A stretch of 20,415 nt of DNA from a virus. The stretch lies in IMG/VR virus record IMGVR_UViG_3300013133_000087, positions 1 to 20,415 of that record; one strand, given 5' to 3'. The position numbers and the translations under genes were made by a program. Of the stretch, positions 13,968-18,474 are shown piece by piece (the stretch's first letter is position 1; each line of letters opens with the position of its first letter). The notes under the pieces were generated by a model. The model was not told where the DNA came from. It ran no database searches and saw only the letters and a list, made by a program, of their open reading frames with translations.

Positions 13968-14270
13968 CTACCGCTTTCTCGTGTTAGTCGCTAGGTGCGC
14001 CGCTTGCGCTTCCAGTGACTCATACTCGTGGTCGAAACCACACGTTGCACACACTTCGTAATCTTCTGGCATGTTGCCAGACTTACGAACAAGACCTTGA
14101 TAGATGTCCCTGCCATTCTCCGAGAGAGAAGAGAAACTCAGATTAGGCGCTGGGCGAAACTTAATTCGCTCCAATCGACCGAAGATCCGATATTCCTGAC
14201 TCCACTGGCCACCATGTCAATGGGATGCATACAGATAGTATGCCTCGCAGATGTCGAAACGGTCAAACAT
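13968..14270 (-). pseudogene. Conserved phage protein frame interrupted by in-frame TGA, 101 codons
   Basis: AAAAGGAG precedes ATG 14270. The frame reads MFDRFDICEAYYLYASH, then TGA at 14217-14219, then continues HGGQWSQEYRIFGRLERIKF, RPAPNLSFSSLSENG and DIYQGLVRKSGN. Both sides of the TGA belong to one phage family I recognise by the pattern FDICEAYY...HxGQxS...RL...FxPxP...LSxNGxxIY; its function is unknown. A CxxC follows (YEVCATCGFDHE). The 3' end reads through copy 7 in its open frame (HLATNTRKR) and stops at 13968. The TGA may be a point mutation splitting the gene (the second part could start at TTG 14174), or be read through. Other genes here use TGA as stop. Confidence 0.65.
13984..13995 (-). 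repeat. 12-nt intergenic element, copy 7
   Basis: Exact core. It is read in the one frame without a stop (LATN) by the interrupted conserved gene, which ends 14 bases further on. The 140-residue gene follows after a long leader. Confidence 0.9.
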
Positions 14271-14295
14271 ACCTACTCCTTTTGGTGAGAGTAAT

Positions 14296-14358
14296 TGGGC
14301 TTCAATCCAAGAGTCGAACTTGGATCCCTACGCATAGGCTGGGCCGGTCCCATTGAAG
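14296..14358 (-). ncRNA. tRNA-like element 3, with encoded CCA (shortened)
   Basis: Acceptor strands CTTCAAT (14352-14358) and ATTGAAG (14300-14306) pair perfectly over 7 bp, followed by discriminator C and CCA. The T arm is CCAAG-TTCGACT-CTTGG (14307-14323). The middle is 28 nt instead of about 43: GGG-ACCGG-CCC in the D place and CCTA-TGCG-TAGG in the anticodon place, so no standard anticodon loop. The same DNA also holds a 26-codon frame (MGPAQPMRRDPSSTLGLKPN) after GAGGAAAG; its relative at 16081 encodes MGIGPYPSSSLGLKPEGPSD, so a peptide-coding reading remains possible. Confidence 0.5.
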
Positions 14359-14460
14359 CTTTCCTCGATGCAGATTATTGCCAAGTGTCTTGGGGAAAAG
14401 CACTCACTTGGCTAGAGATAACGCCGTGTCTGAATCATTATGTTTCACACCTTTCCACGA
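14359..14460 (-). other. Hairpin-bearing leader between copy 8 and tRNA-like element 3
   Basis: GCCAAGTG and CACTTGGC (14390-14412) form a perfect 8-bp stem with a 7-nt loop. After copy 8, GGAAAGG leads to an 8-codon micro-frame (MIQTRRYL). No longer gene is seen. Confidence 0.5.
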
Positions 14461-14472
14461 TTAGTCGCTAGG
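14461..14472 (-). repeat. 12-nt intergenic element, copy 8
   Basis: Exact core. Its TAA ends the 59-residue gene, whose last codons (RPSD) are the element itself. Confidence 0.9.
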
Positions 14473-14640
14473 TCGTTGGAAGGGGTCGTGCTCCTTCAGT
14501 TTCGAGAAGAACACACGTTCAGTTTCGACCGAATTGGTGCAAGGCCATTCCAGAACCAATCGACTTTGAGTCAGCAAGGTTTCATCGCACCTTGCTCGGT
14601 TCGGATAGGAGACCACGAGACGTACTTGATTCTTGGCCAT
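14461..14640 (-). CDS. Small protein of unknown function, 59 aa
   Basis: AAAAGGAG six bases before ATG 14640 makes the start clear (MAKNQVRLVVSYPNRARCDE). It is a mixed alpha/beta peptide with two Cys; the last residues PSD and the TAA are encoded by copy 8. Upstream lies a 130-base region of nested hairpins that could regulate it. No family recognised. Confidence 0.7.
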   Translation of the reverse strand: MAKNQVRLVVSYPNRARCDETLLTQSRLVLEWPCTNSVETERVFFSKLKEHDPFQRPSD

Positions 14641-14654
14641 GTTTCTCCTTTTGC

Positions 14655-14772
14655 ATGGTCGCAATCCAGTTGTCACGCTGGAATTGTGCGACCATCATAA
14701 TTGCTGATGGTAAAGACAAGTTTCTGACTTGTCCTTTCACTTGCCCGTATTGATAGTGTACCGTATACACTA
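14655..14772 (-). ncRNA. Cluster of four consecutive hairpins
   Basis: In transcribed order: TAGTGTA/TACACTA (14754-14772, loop 5); GACAAGT/ACTTGTC (14715-14733, loop 5); ACCATCA/TGATGGT (14691-14711, loop 7); and ATGGTCGCA/TGCGACCAT (14655-14695) with an inner TCCAG/CTGGA arm. The last two share GGT-containing strands and exclude each other, as in a two-state leader. They sit between the 56-residue membrane peptide and the ribosome site of the 59-residue gene. A regulatory leader is inference. Confidence 0.5.
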
Positions 14773-14940
14773 TGACTTGAGACCCCAGGCAATGTAGAGG
14801 AATCCGACCATCAGGACCAGACCCCAAACGATCTTGTGTCCTAGAATGGTAAAACCGCTGTTCCAAGCTTGGGGAATGAACATGTTGATCAACATCAGCA
14901 TTCCGAGCATTCCGGCCACGACCACTAGAATCTTTCCCAT
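14770..14940 (-). CDS. Small two-helix membrane protein, 56 aa
   Basis: The protein starts MGKILVVVAGMLGMLMLINM (first membrane helix), then FIPQAWNSGFTILGHK, then a second helix VWGLVLMVGFLYIAWGL ending KS. A GGATAAG-like weak ribosome site precedes ATG 14940. It is the full-length paralogue of the truncated peptide at 10512-10640. A holin-like or membrane-anchoring role is conceivable from size and topology but not shown. Confidence 0.7.
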   Translation of the reverse strand: MGKILVVVAGMLGMLMLINMFIPQAWNSGFTILGHKIVWGLVLMVGFLYIAWGLKS

Positions 14941-14966
14941 TGTCTTATCCTTTCACGTTACCATGA

Positions 14967-14978
14967 TTAGACGCTAGG
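14967..14978 (-). repeat. 12-nt intergenic element, copy 9 (variant)
   Basis: One base differs (CCTAGCGTCTAA). It precedes the 56-residue membrane protein gene by 26 bases. Confidence 0.8.
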
Positions 14979-15022
14979 GAGCACGTTCACTCACCTTGTC
15001 TCACAGTAACCGCTTTCTCGTG

Positions 15023-15034
15023 TCAGTCGCTAGG
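15023..15034 (-). repeat. 12-nt intergenic element, copy 10 (variant)
   Basis: The TAA has become TGA, so its stop function is kept. Confidence 0.85.
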
Positions 15035-15068
15035 TTGAATCGTTGTCTCAACCATTCGCTTTCTCGTG

Positions 15069-15080
15069 TTAGTCGCTAGG
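15069..15080 (-). repeat. 12-nt intergenic element, copy 11
   Basis: Exact core with the full spacer ACGAGAAAGCG, then ATG of a 10-codon frame. Confidence 0.9.
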
Positions 15081-15123
15081 TGCGTTGTTTCGTTCGCACC
15101 GTTCATCGACTCGCTTTCCCGTG

Positions 15124-15135
15124 TTAGTCGCTAGG
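15124..15135 (-). repeat. 12-nt intergenic element, copy 12
   Basis: Exact core, followed by ACGGGAAAGCG and an ATG eight bases further on. Confidence 0.9.
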
Positions 15136-15229
15136 AGTAACGTTGCGTCACTTTCTAGTCATACTCGCAAGCTAGGCGATATGTGAGGCGCCGTTCGTTG
15201 CGTGACTTGCGTTTATCTGCTTTCTCGTG

Positions 15230-15241
15230 TTAGTCGCTAGG
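15230..15241 (-). repeat. 12-nt intergenic element, copy 13
   Basis: Part of the first copy of the 47-bp exact duplication. Confidence 0.9.
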
Positions 15242-15320
15242 AATCGCTTTCGACTTGGCACGCAACGTGCTTTCCCCTTCCCGTTGCGTTGCGTGACTTG
15301 CGTTTATCTGCTTTCTCGTG

Positions 15321-15332
15321 TTAGTCGCTAGG
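15321..15332 (-). repeat. 12-nt intergenic element, copy 14
   Basis: Part of the second copy of the 47-bp exact duplication. Confidence 0.9.
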
Positions 15333-15346
15333 AGTAACTTTGGCCA

Positions 15347-15400
15347 TGGCATTATTCTTGCAATGGCATGACTTTTGCTACGCGCGTCATGCGCGCGCAG
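15347..15400 (+). promoter_or_regulatory. Two sigma-54-like promoters followed by a GC-rich hairpin
   Basis: TGGCATTATTCTTGCA (15347-15362) and TGGCATGACTTTTGCT (15364-15379) both have GG and GC ten bases apart, the hallmark of -24/-12 elements. Directly after the second is CTACGCGCG with a hairpin of alternating GC (to about 15400). The same order occurs at 16724. They point right, against the genes. Confidence 0.5.
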
Positions 15401-15436
15401 ATTAGGAGAGCGAAGCGTGGCATGTAATCTGCTTTT

Positions 15437-15452
15437 AGCAAAAACCGTGCCA
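15437..15452 (-). promoter_or_regulatory. Sigma-54-like promoter, consensus match
   Basis: Minus strand TGGCACGGTTTTTGCT fits the sigma-54 consensus TGGCACG-N4-TTGCW at every defined base. It points towards the micro-unit array and the membrane peptide. Confidence 0.65.
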
Positions 15453-15580
15453 AGCAAGTGCGCTCGACATAGAACAGAGCCAGAGAAGAATCCTCCCTGG
15501 CATCATTCTTGAATATTGCAAACCTTAGACCAGCGGTTTGATTAGCAAACAGGTTTCTGGTTTCGTGTGAGTTAGTGGGT

Positions 15581-15615
15581 TGGCATATCTTCTGCATCTT
15601 GCAAAAACCGTGCCA
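15581..15615. promoter_or_regulatory. Converging sigma-54-like promoters
   Basis: TGGCATATCTTCTGCA on the plus strand (15581-15596) and TGGCACGGTTTTTGCA on the minus strand (15600-15615) face each other four bases apart. The minus copy matches the consensus fully and shares TGGCACGGTTTTTGC with that at 15437. Confidence 0.55.
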
Positions 15616-15636
15616 ACTCGATTCGAGAAAAGCAAA

Positions 15637-15655
15637 AGCCAGCTTTTGGCTGGCT
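15637..15655 (-). terminator. Terminator after the MORN-like gene
   Basis: Minus strand AGCCAGC-CAAAA-GCTGGCT is followed by TTTGCTTTT, a 7-bp GC-rich stem and imperfect T run, eight bases after the MORN gene stop. The rest of the gene-free stretch 15333-15662 holds the sigma-54-like sites. Confidence 0.6.
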
Positions 15656-15662
15656 CTGTACG

Positions 15663-15962
15663 TCACGCACGTCTGCTCAGAAACTCTTCTTGCGTCAACT
15701 TTTCGCCTCGAATCCAATATTCTTTGGACCCATCAGCCCATTCGATCGCCGGGCCATCTTCTCGATGAAGTTTATCATGTTGATACCACTTCACCCCTCC
15801 ATTGGCATATTCAATGGCCGGTCCATTTTCTCGATGAAGCTTGTCATGTTGGAGCCAATATTTGGCTCCATCAGCACACTCAATGGCAGGCGCATCATGA
15901 ATAGGTGTGAGACTGACCGCTTTGGTACCAAAAGGTGGTACAATCAACAAGGTCAGTATCAT
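15663..15962 (-). CDS. MORN-like protein with inverted N-terminal segment, 99 aa
   Basis: AAGGGA lies before ATG 15962, which overlaps the stop of the 29-residue gene (ATGA). From residue ~23 on it is a normal MORN protein (HDAPAIECADGAKYWLQHDK, two more repeats, cap GEKLTQEEFLSRRA). The first ~22 residues (MILTLLIVPPFGTKAVSLTP) are unlike any MORN cap, yet the plus strand at the same place encodes MNRCETDRFGTKRWYNQQGQ followed by YHRD, a perfect MORN N-terminal cap. So the 5' end has been inverted in place while the frame stayed open. Confidence 0.78.
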   Translation of the reverse strand: MILTLLIVPPFGTKAVSLTPIHDAPAIECADGAKYWLQHDKLHRENGPAIEYANGGVKWYQHDKLHREDGPAIEWADGSKEYWIRGEKLTQEEFLSRRA

Positions 15963-15967
15963 CGAGA
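15895..15967. other. 73-bp inverted segment at a MORN gene start
   Basis: Reversing this segment in silico gives AAGGGATC-ATG, the cap MNRCETDRFGTKRWYNQQGQ, then YHRDAPAIE in frame, and restores an ATGA overlap with the upstream gene. In the present orientation there is also an ATG in the same frame with ATGA overlap. The ends share only a few bases (TCTCG... and TCATG...). Either a one-off inversion or a switch. Confidence 0.7.
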
Positions 15968-16048
15968 TCCCTTCAAGATGTTGCTGCCATGAGTGACAAC
16001 CGACTTCATCACTTGACCAATCAAGCTCTCAAAGACGCGCGTTCCCAT
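15959..16048 (-). CDS. Small protein of unknown function, 29 aa
   Basis: GGAGG precedes ATG 16048, right after copy 15. It reads MGTRVFESLIGQVMKSVVTH then GSNILKGSR and stops by overlap with the MORN start. It looks like one amphipathic helix. In the restored orientation of the inversion its end would be ILKGS. Function unknown. Confidence 0.5.
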   Translation of the reverse strand: MGTRVFESLIGQVMKSVVTHGSNILKGSR

Positions 16049-16060
16049 TCTTTCCTCCGA

Positions 16061-16072
16061 TTAGTCGCTAGG
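16061..16072 (-). repeat. 12-nt intergenic element, copy 15
   Basis: Exact core; it follows tRNA-like element 4 by eight bases and precedes the 29-residue gene (GGAGGAAAGAATG). Confidence 0.9.
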
Positions 16073-16080
16073 TCCCTCGG

Positions 16081-16128
16081 GCTTCAATCCAAGACTCGAA
16101 CTTGGGTATGGGCCAATCCCCATTGAAG
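16081..16128 (-). ncRNA. tRNA-like element 4 (minimal)
   Basis: CTTCAAT (16122-16128) pairs with ATTGAAG (16082-16088) over 7 bp; T arm CCAAG-TTCGAGT-CTTGG (16089-16105); one further hairpin TGGG-GATTGG-CCCA replaces both D and anticodon arms. Acceptor and T arm are almost the same as in element 3, so the two are related. About 48 nt, no CCA (CCG). The overlapping 20-codon frame MGIGPYPSSSLGLKPEGPSD, ending in copy 15's TAA, is the alternative reading. Confidence 0.5.
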
Positions 16129-16240
16129 CTGTCATACACTACCCTATCCTACATGACACTACATGACACTACCCTCGGTTGAAAGGTTCACTGCGCCATA
16201 GTACAAAGGAGAGCCAGTTAAAGCATTAGATGCCTCACTT
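16129..16240 (-). other. Gene-free stretch with short direct repeats
   Basis: ACATGACACT occurs twice in tandem and CACTACCCT twice around it (about 16136-16173). No gene or clear promoter is seen. Confidence 0.5.
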
Positions 16241-16402
16241 TCAAAAAGGAACCTCTAGGTGTGCTGTGCACTTGGGAATGGACCAGTCAGTCTGACAGAG
16301 GGCTCGCCTTGGATCTTGCTGGCGCAATTCATCAGCAAGTGCTTCCTCTTCTAGTTCGGCACCCATGAGAGCACACTCATATTCCCAATCAGAGTCAGTC
16401 AT
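16241..16402 (-). CDS. Small acidic protein of unknown function, 53 aa
   Basis: AGGGAAAG in the spacer of copy 16 stands nine bases before ATG 16402. The protein reads MTDSDWEYECALMGAELEEE, then ALADELRQQDPRRAL and CQTDWSIPKCTAHLEVPF. It is acidic and helical in the first half, with three Cys. A longer frame upstream would have to translate the element and is not favoured. Confidence 0.7.
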   Translation of the reverse strand: MTDSDWEYECALMGAELEEEALADELRQQDPRRALCQTDWSIPKCTAHLEVPF

Positions 16403-16421
16403 GCTCACCAACTTTCCCTGG

Positions 16422-16433
16422 TTAGTCGCTAGG
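16422..16433 (-). repeat. 12-nt intergenic element, copy 16
   Basis: Exact core. Its TAG ends the 87-residue gene; the 53-residue gene starts 19 bases later. Confidence 0.9.
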
Positions 16434-16692
16434 ACCTTTCTGCGAGGTACCCAACTACCTCGTTCAGTCGTACCTCGTGCGCCTTCTGGAATGGATCTTG
16501 CCACTCCAAGAATTCCGATAGGTTTGAATCACTGTGCGAACGCGTTTCGCGCTTCCCGGCCTTTTGCTTCAAGAGCTTCAGCACTTCTCGCCACGAAAGA
16601 ACATCGCAGGCACCAAACATTCCCTCCGATTCCGTGAAGCTTTGACCATCCCACCAGATCCATTGCAGAAACAATGGCCCAGGTAGGTTCAC
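16429..16692 (-). CDS. Protein of unknown function, about 87 aa
   Basis: The frame ends at the TAG of copy 16. It contains FLQWIWWDGQSFTESEGMFG, SWREVLKLLKQKAGKRETRS and NLSEFLEWQDPFQKAHEVRL. The start is uncertain: GTG 16692 sits immediately after AAGG of the copy 17 spacer, closer than usual; a TTG seven codons later is an alternative. Trp-rich N terminus and helical body; no family recognised. Confidence 0.55.
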   Translation of the reverse strand: MNLPGPLFLQWIWWDGQSFTESEGMFGACDVLSWREVLKLLKQKAGKRETRSHSDSNLSEFLEWQDPFQKAHEVRLNEVVGYLAERS

Positions 16693-16697
16693 CCTTG

Positions 16698-16709
16698 TTA
16701 GTCGCTAGG
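16698..16709 (-). repeat. 12-nt intergenic element, copy 17
   Basis: Exact core with spacer AAGGGTG, preceding the 87-residue gene. Confidence 0.9.
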
Positions 16710-16723
16710 GCCGACTCTCGCCT

Positions 16724-16760
16724 TGGCACAAGTCTTGCTACGCGTGCAACGCACGCAGTG
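16724..16760 (+). promoter_or_regulatory. Sigma-54-like promoter followed by a hairpin
   Basis: TGGCACAAGTCTTGCT (16724-16739) matches the -24/-12 consensus closely. Next comes CTACGCGTGC-AAC-GCACGCAG, a perfect 6-bp hairpin. The layout repeats that at 15364-15400. It points right, into the 3' end of the minus-strand 219-residue gene. Confidence 0.55.
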
Positions 16761-16779
16761 GATGGTTGGCTCTCAAGGT

Positions 16780-17439
16780 TCACTCGCCAGAATTGAGATC
16801 CGCTCGGATATGCTCCAAGCGCTCGCGCTCGGCATTCGCCAGCATGCGAGAAACACTCCGATCCTGGTCGTTAGTCGCGACCATCGAAGCATGCTCGTGC
16901 TCGATAATCGCATCCACCGCAAGCCGCTCGCGAGCCAGAAAGTTGTTCTGACGAACGCCAGCCCGATCGGGCATCCCAGCCACGAACCCCGAAAGGTTCG
17001 CATTGAATCGGCGAACTTCCGCACGAGACGGAGCAGTGGACCTTTCGCCCCGAGCCTGCCGAATCTCGAAAGACGCTTTGCTGATCGCGTTCAGCTCTTG
17101 CGAGCCAAAGTTTCCCTTGGAATCGAACCCAACGAAGGCTTCGATCGCAGCGATCTTGTCGGACCGTTCCAGGGAATGATCGAAAACCCCGTTGCGGTAA
17201 CCTGCGGATTGCATGCGAGACGTGAAAGTTACCGCATCGATCTTGACGATCGCGATCGGTGCCGCAATGGCAACGGCCGTTGCATCATTGACCACAGCGC
17301 GCACTTTGCGACCCCGAACGTTAGGGATCGAGACACCTTGGGCAAGATTCGCAGACTTCTCGGGCGCAACTTGGGCCGGAGACTCTTTGGGAAGGTAGGC
17401 AGAAAGCATACGATTGATCACGAGATCAGTGTAATCCAT
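16780..17439 (-). CDS. Phage protein of unknown function, 219 aa
   Basis: I chose ATG 17439 (MDYTDLVINRMLSAYLPKES), preceded by GAAAGGAAAAGG; a GTG nine codons upstream has no ribosome site. The first 60 residues are polar; the middle carries Ala/Ile-rich beta segments (ATAVAIAAPIAIVKIDAVTF); the C-terminal half is Arg/Glu-rich helix (RMLANAERERLEHIRADLNS). High G+C and Arg/Ala codon use distinguish it from the AT-rich flanks. It is the first gene downstream of the minus-strand sigma-54-like cluster. No family recognised. Confidence 0.75.
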   Translation of the reverse strand: MDYTDLVINRMLSAYLPKESPAQVAPEKSANLAQGVSIPNVRGRKVRAVVNDATAVAIAAPIAIVKIDAVTFTSRMQSAGYRNGVFDHSLERSDKIAAIEAFVGFDSKGNFGSQELNAISKASFEIRQARGERSTAPSRAEVRRFNANLSGFVAGMPDRAGVRQNNFLARERLAVDAIIEHEHASMVATNDQDRSVSRMLANAERERLEHIRADLNSGE

Positions 17440-17494
17440 GGCCTTTTCCTTTCGGGCGACTTGCACTCACTGTGCATTGATCGGAAACCCCTTG

Positions 17495-17506
17495 TTAGGC
17501 GCTAGG
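17495..17506 (-). repeat. 12-nt intergenic element, copy 18 (variant)
   Basis: One base differs (CCTAGCGCCTAA). It lies 55 bases before the 219-residue gene. Confidence 0.8.
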
Positions 17507-17580
17507 AGCGCGCTCAACGGAAACCCGTTTCTTGTCGATTCGTCCAGTGCACTCACGGTGCGACTAGTGGGTTTCCCTTG

Positions 17581-17592
17581 TTAGTCGCTAGG
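17581..17592 (-). repeat. 12-nt intergenic element, copy 19
   Basis: Exact core and the rightmost copy; immediately to its right begins the sigma-54-like array. Confidence 0.9.
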
Positions 17593-17606
17593 AACGGATC
17601 GTTGCC

Positions 17607-17660
17607 TGGTATGTAACTTGCTAATGGCAAGTCTTTTGCCACCTTGGCACCTTTCTTGCA
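17607..17660 (+). promoter_or_regulatory. Cluster of three sigma-54-like sites, plus strand
   Basis: TGGTATGTAACTTGCT (17607-17622), TGGCAAGTCTTTTGCC (17625-17640, with an offset match on the minus strand at 17626-17641) and TGGCACCTTTCTTGCA (17645-17660). Spacing between sites is 18-20 bases, so the sites lie on nearly the same or a slowly rotating helix face. Confidence 0.55.
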
Positions 17661-17690
17661 TAGTAGGTCCGGAGTCTGTCAATTGCTATT

Positions 17691-17898
17691 AGCAAAGAGG
17701 ATGCCAATTAACCCTAATTCAATAGGGGAATGGTATTAGAATTGCTAGTTAGCAAAGGTAATACCAACTAGATATTAAAAAAAGAAAAGCAAAGAGCATA
17801 CCAAAAAGAATAATAAGCAAGAATGATGCCAAGATTATTAATTAATAATTAAAGAAAGGAAGTGGTCTAAAGATTGAAAGATTGCAAGAGTTAAGCCA
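17691..17898 (-). promoter_or_regulatory. Array of sigma-54-like promoters, mainly minus strand
   Basis: Minus strand: TGGCATCCTCTTTGCT (17691-17706), TGGTATTACCTTTGCT (17751-17766), TGGTATGCTCTTTGCT (17788-17803), TGGCATCATTCTTGCT (17816-17831), TGGCTTAACTCTTGCA (17883-17898). Plus strand: TGGTATTAGAATTGCT (17731-17746). All keep TGG, ten bases, GC; most keep YTTGCT at -12 while the centre varies, which is how promoters rather than copied iterons behave. Minus-strand sites would drive the cassette from the 219-residue gene leftward. I see no other explanation for the conservation, but iterons of a replication origin are the alternative. Confidence 0.6.
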
Positions 17899-17940
17899 TT
17901 AGGGTTTGGTGGGCAAAAAAGATGGGGGAGAGTGGGGTGT

Positions 17941-18120
17941 TGGCCCGGTTCTTGCCCCCCAAATCGAACTAAATAAAGCTAAATGAAACCAAATAAAGCT
18001 AAATAGAACCAAATAGGGGCTTTAAATCGAACCAAATAAAGCTAAATAGAACCAAATAGGGGCTTTAAATGAAGTTAAATGGAACCAAATGAAACTAAAT
18101 AGGAGCTTTGAAGGGGGAAC
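17941..18120. repeat. Phased A-tract tandem repeat region (probable bent DNA)
   Basis: AAAT tracts recur about every 10 bases (units such as CTAAATAGAAC, CAAATAAAG), and a ~43-bp unit beginning ATCGAACCAAATAAAGC and ending GGGGCTTTAAAT is repeated. Tracts in phase with the helix bend DNA. A further sigma-54-like match, TGGCCCGGTTCTTGCC, is at 17941-17956 on the plus strand. A bend next to -24/-12 promoters would suit an enhancer region; an origin is also possible. Confidence 0.6.
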
Positions 18121-18474
18121 TAAAAACAGGCATGATTGGTTTAAGTGAGTTCAATCTACAATCCAATTAATGCATCAGGTATCTAATCACAAGAATGACT
18201 ATGAGTGACAATACTATCCGATACAAGTCATGTCTTTTCGCGGCAAAAGAGAGTTACAATCCTATTGATTACTAGTTAGAATGGTAGATTAATTCTAACT
18301 CATTGATCATAGATTGTTGGGGGCGGTTTGATTGATTTAAGATTTCTTTGAGTCTCTTGGTAGATAGCATCTCTCATGATTGCTGGTCTGATTTACCACT
18401 TTAACCCACTTTTCACCATTTTTGGGTTAATAAGCATCTTTTGCGGGAAAATAGCTTTAAAATGAAGGGAGGCA
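18121..18474. other. Gene-free AT-rich stretch with two inverted repeats
   Basis: AGTTAGAAT/ATTCTAACT (18274-18300, 9-bp arms, 9-base loop) and TTAACCC/GGGTTAA (about 18401-18430) are the only structures seen. Neither has a T run. I see no gene here. Confidence 0.6.

Larger units (their letters stand above)
14979..15333 (-). repeat. Array of element-bounded micro-units
   Basis: Copies 9-14 of the element lie only 46-105 bases apart, with no gene of normal size between them. Several units still show SD plus start plus stop: MVETTIQPSD (15023-15055), or as a longer frame from ATG 15106 (MNGANETTHLATNTRKR and on), and LRAKSKAIPSD after GGGGAAAG. A 47-bp segment is duplicated exactly (15196-15242 and 15287-15333). 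I infer an array of decayed genes or a leader-peptide region produced by recombination between elements. Confidence 0.55.
17463..17592 (-). repeat. Two copies of a ~45-bp module with elements 18 and 19
   Basis: 17463-17506 and 17548-17592 both read, on the plus strand, GCACTCAC-K-GTGC, a short spacer, a CCC tract, then TTGTTAG and CGCTAGG. GCAC/GTGC can form a 4-bp hairpin after each element. A GTG frame between them (VSALDESTRNGFPLSALLAP) ends at 17466-17468; its reality is doubtful. Confidence 0.55.

Noticed and set aside
14217-14219. Selenocysteine codon
   Set aside because: No selenocysteine-insertion hairpin directly after the TGA and no family expectation of selenocysteine.
14979-15333. 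CRISPR-like look of repeated 24-mers with spacers
   Set aside because: Spacing is irregular, copies also lie between clear genes over 7 kb, the repeat carries stop codons and ribosome sites, and there are no cas genes.
15352-15717. 121-codon minus-strand frame
   Set aside because: It overlaps the MORN gene end and the terminator, contains sigma-54-like sites, and has no ribosome site or protein-like pattern.
16329-16335. CTGATGA on the minus strand
   Set aside because: It lies inside the 53-residue gene and the flanks do not pair as stems I-III.
16865-16885. Partial match to the 12-nt element (CGCGACTAAC)
   Set aside because: It is inside the 219-residue gene, lacks the CCTAG half and has no stop or start next to it.
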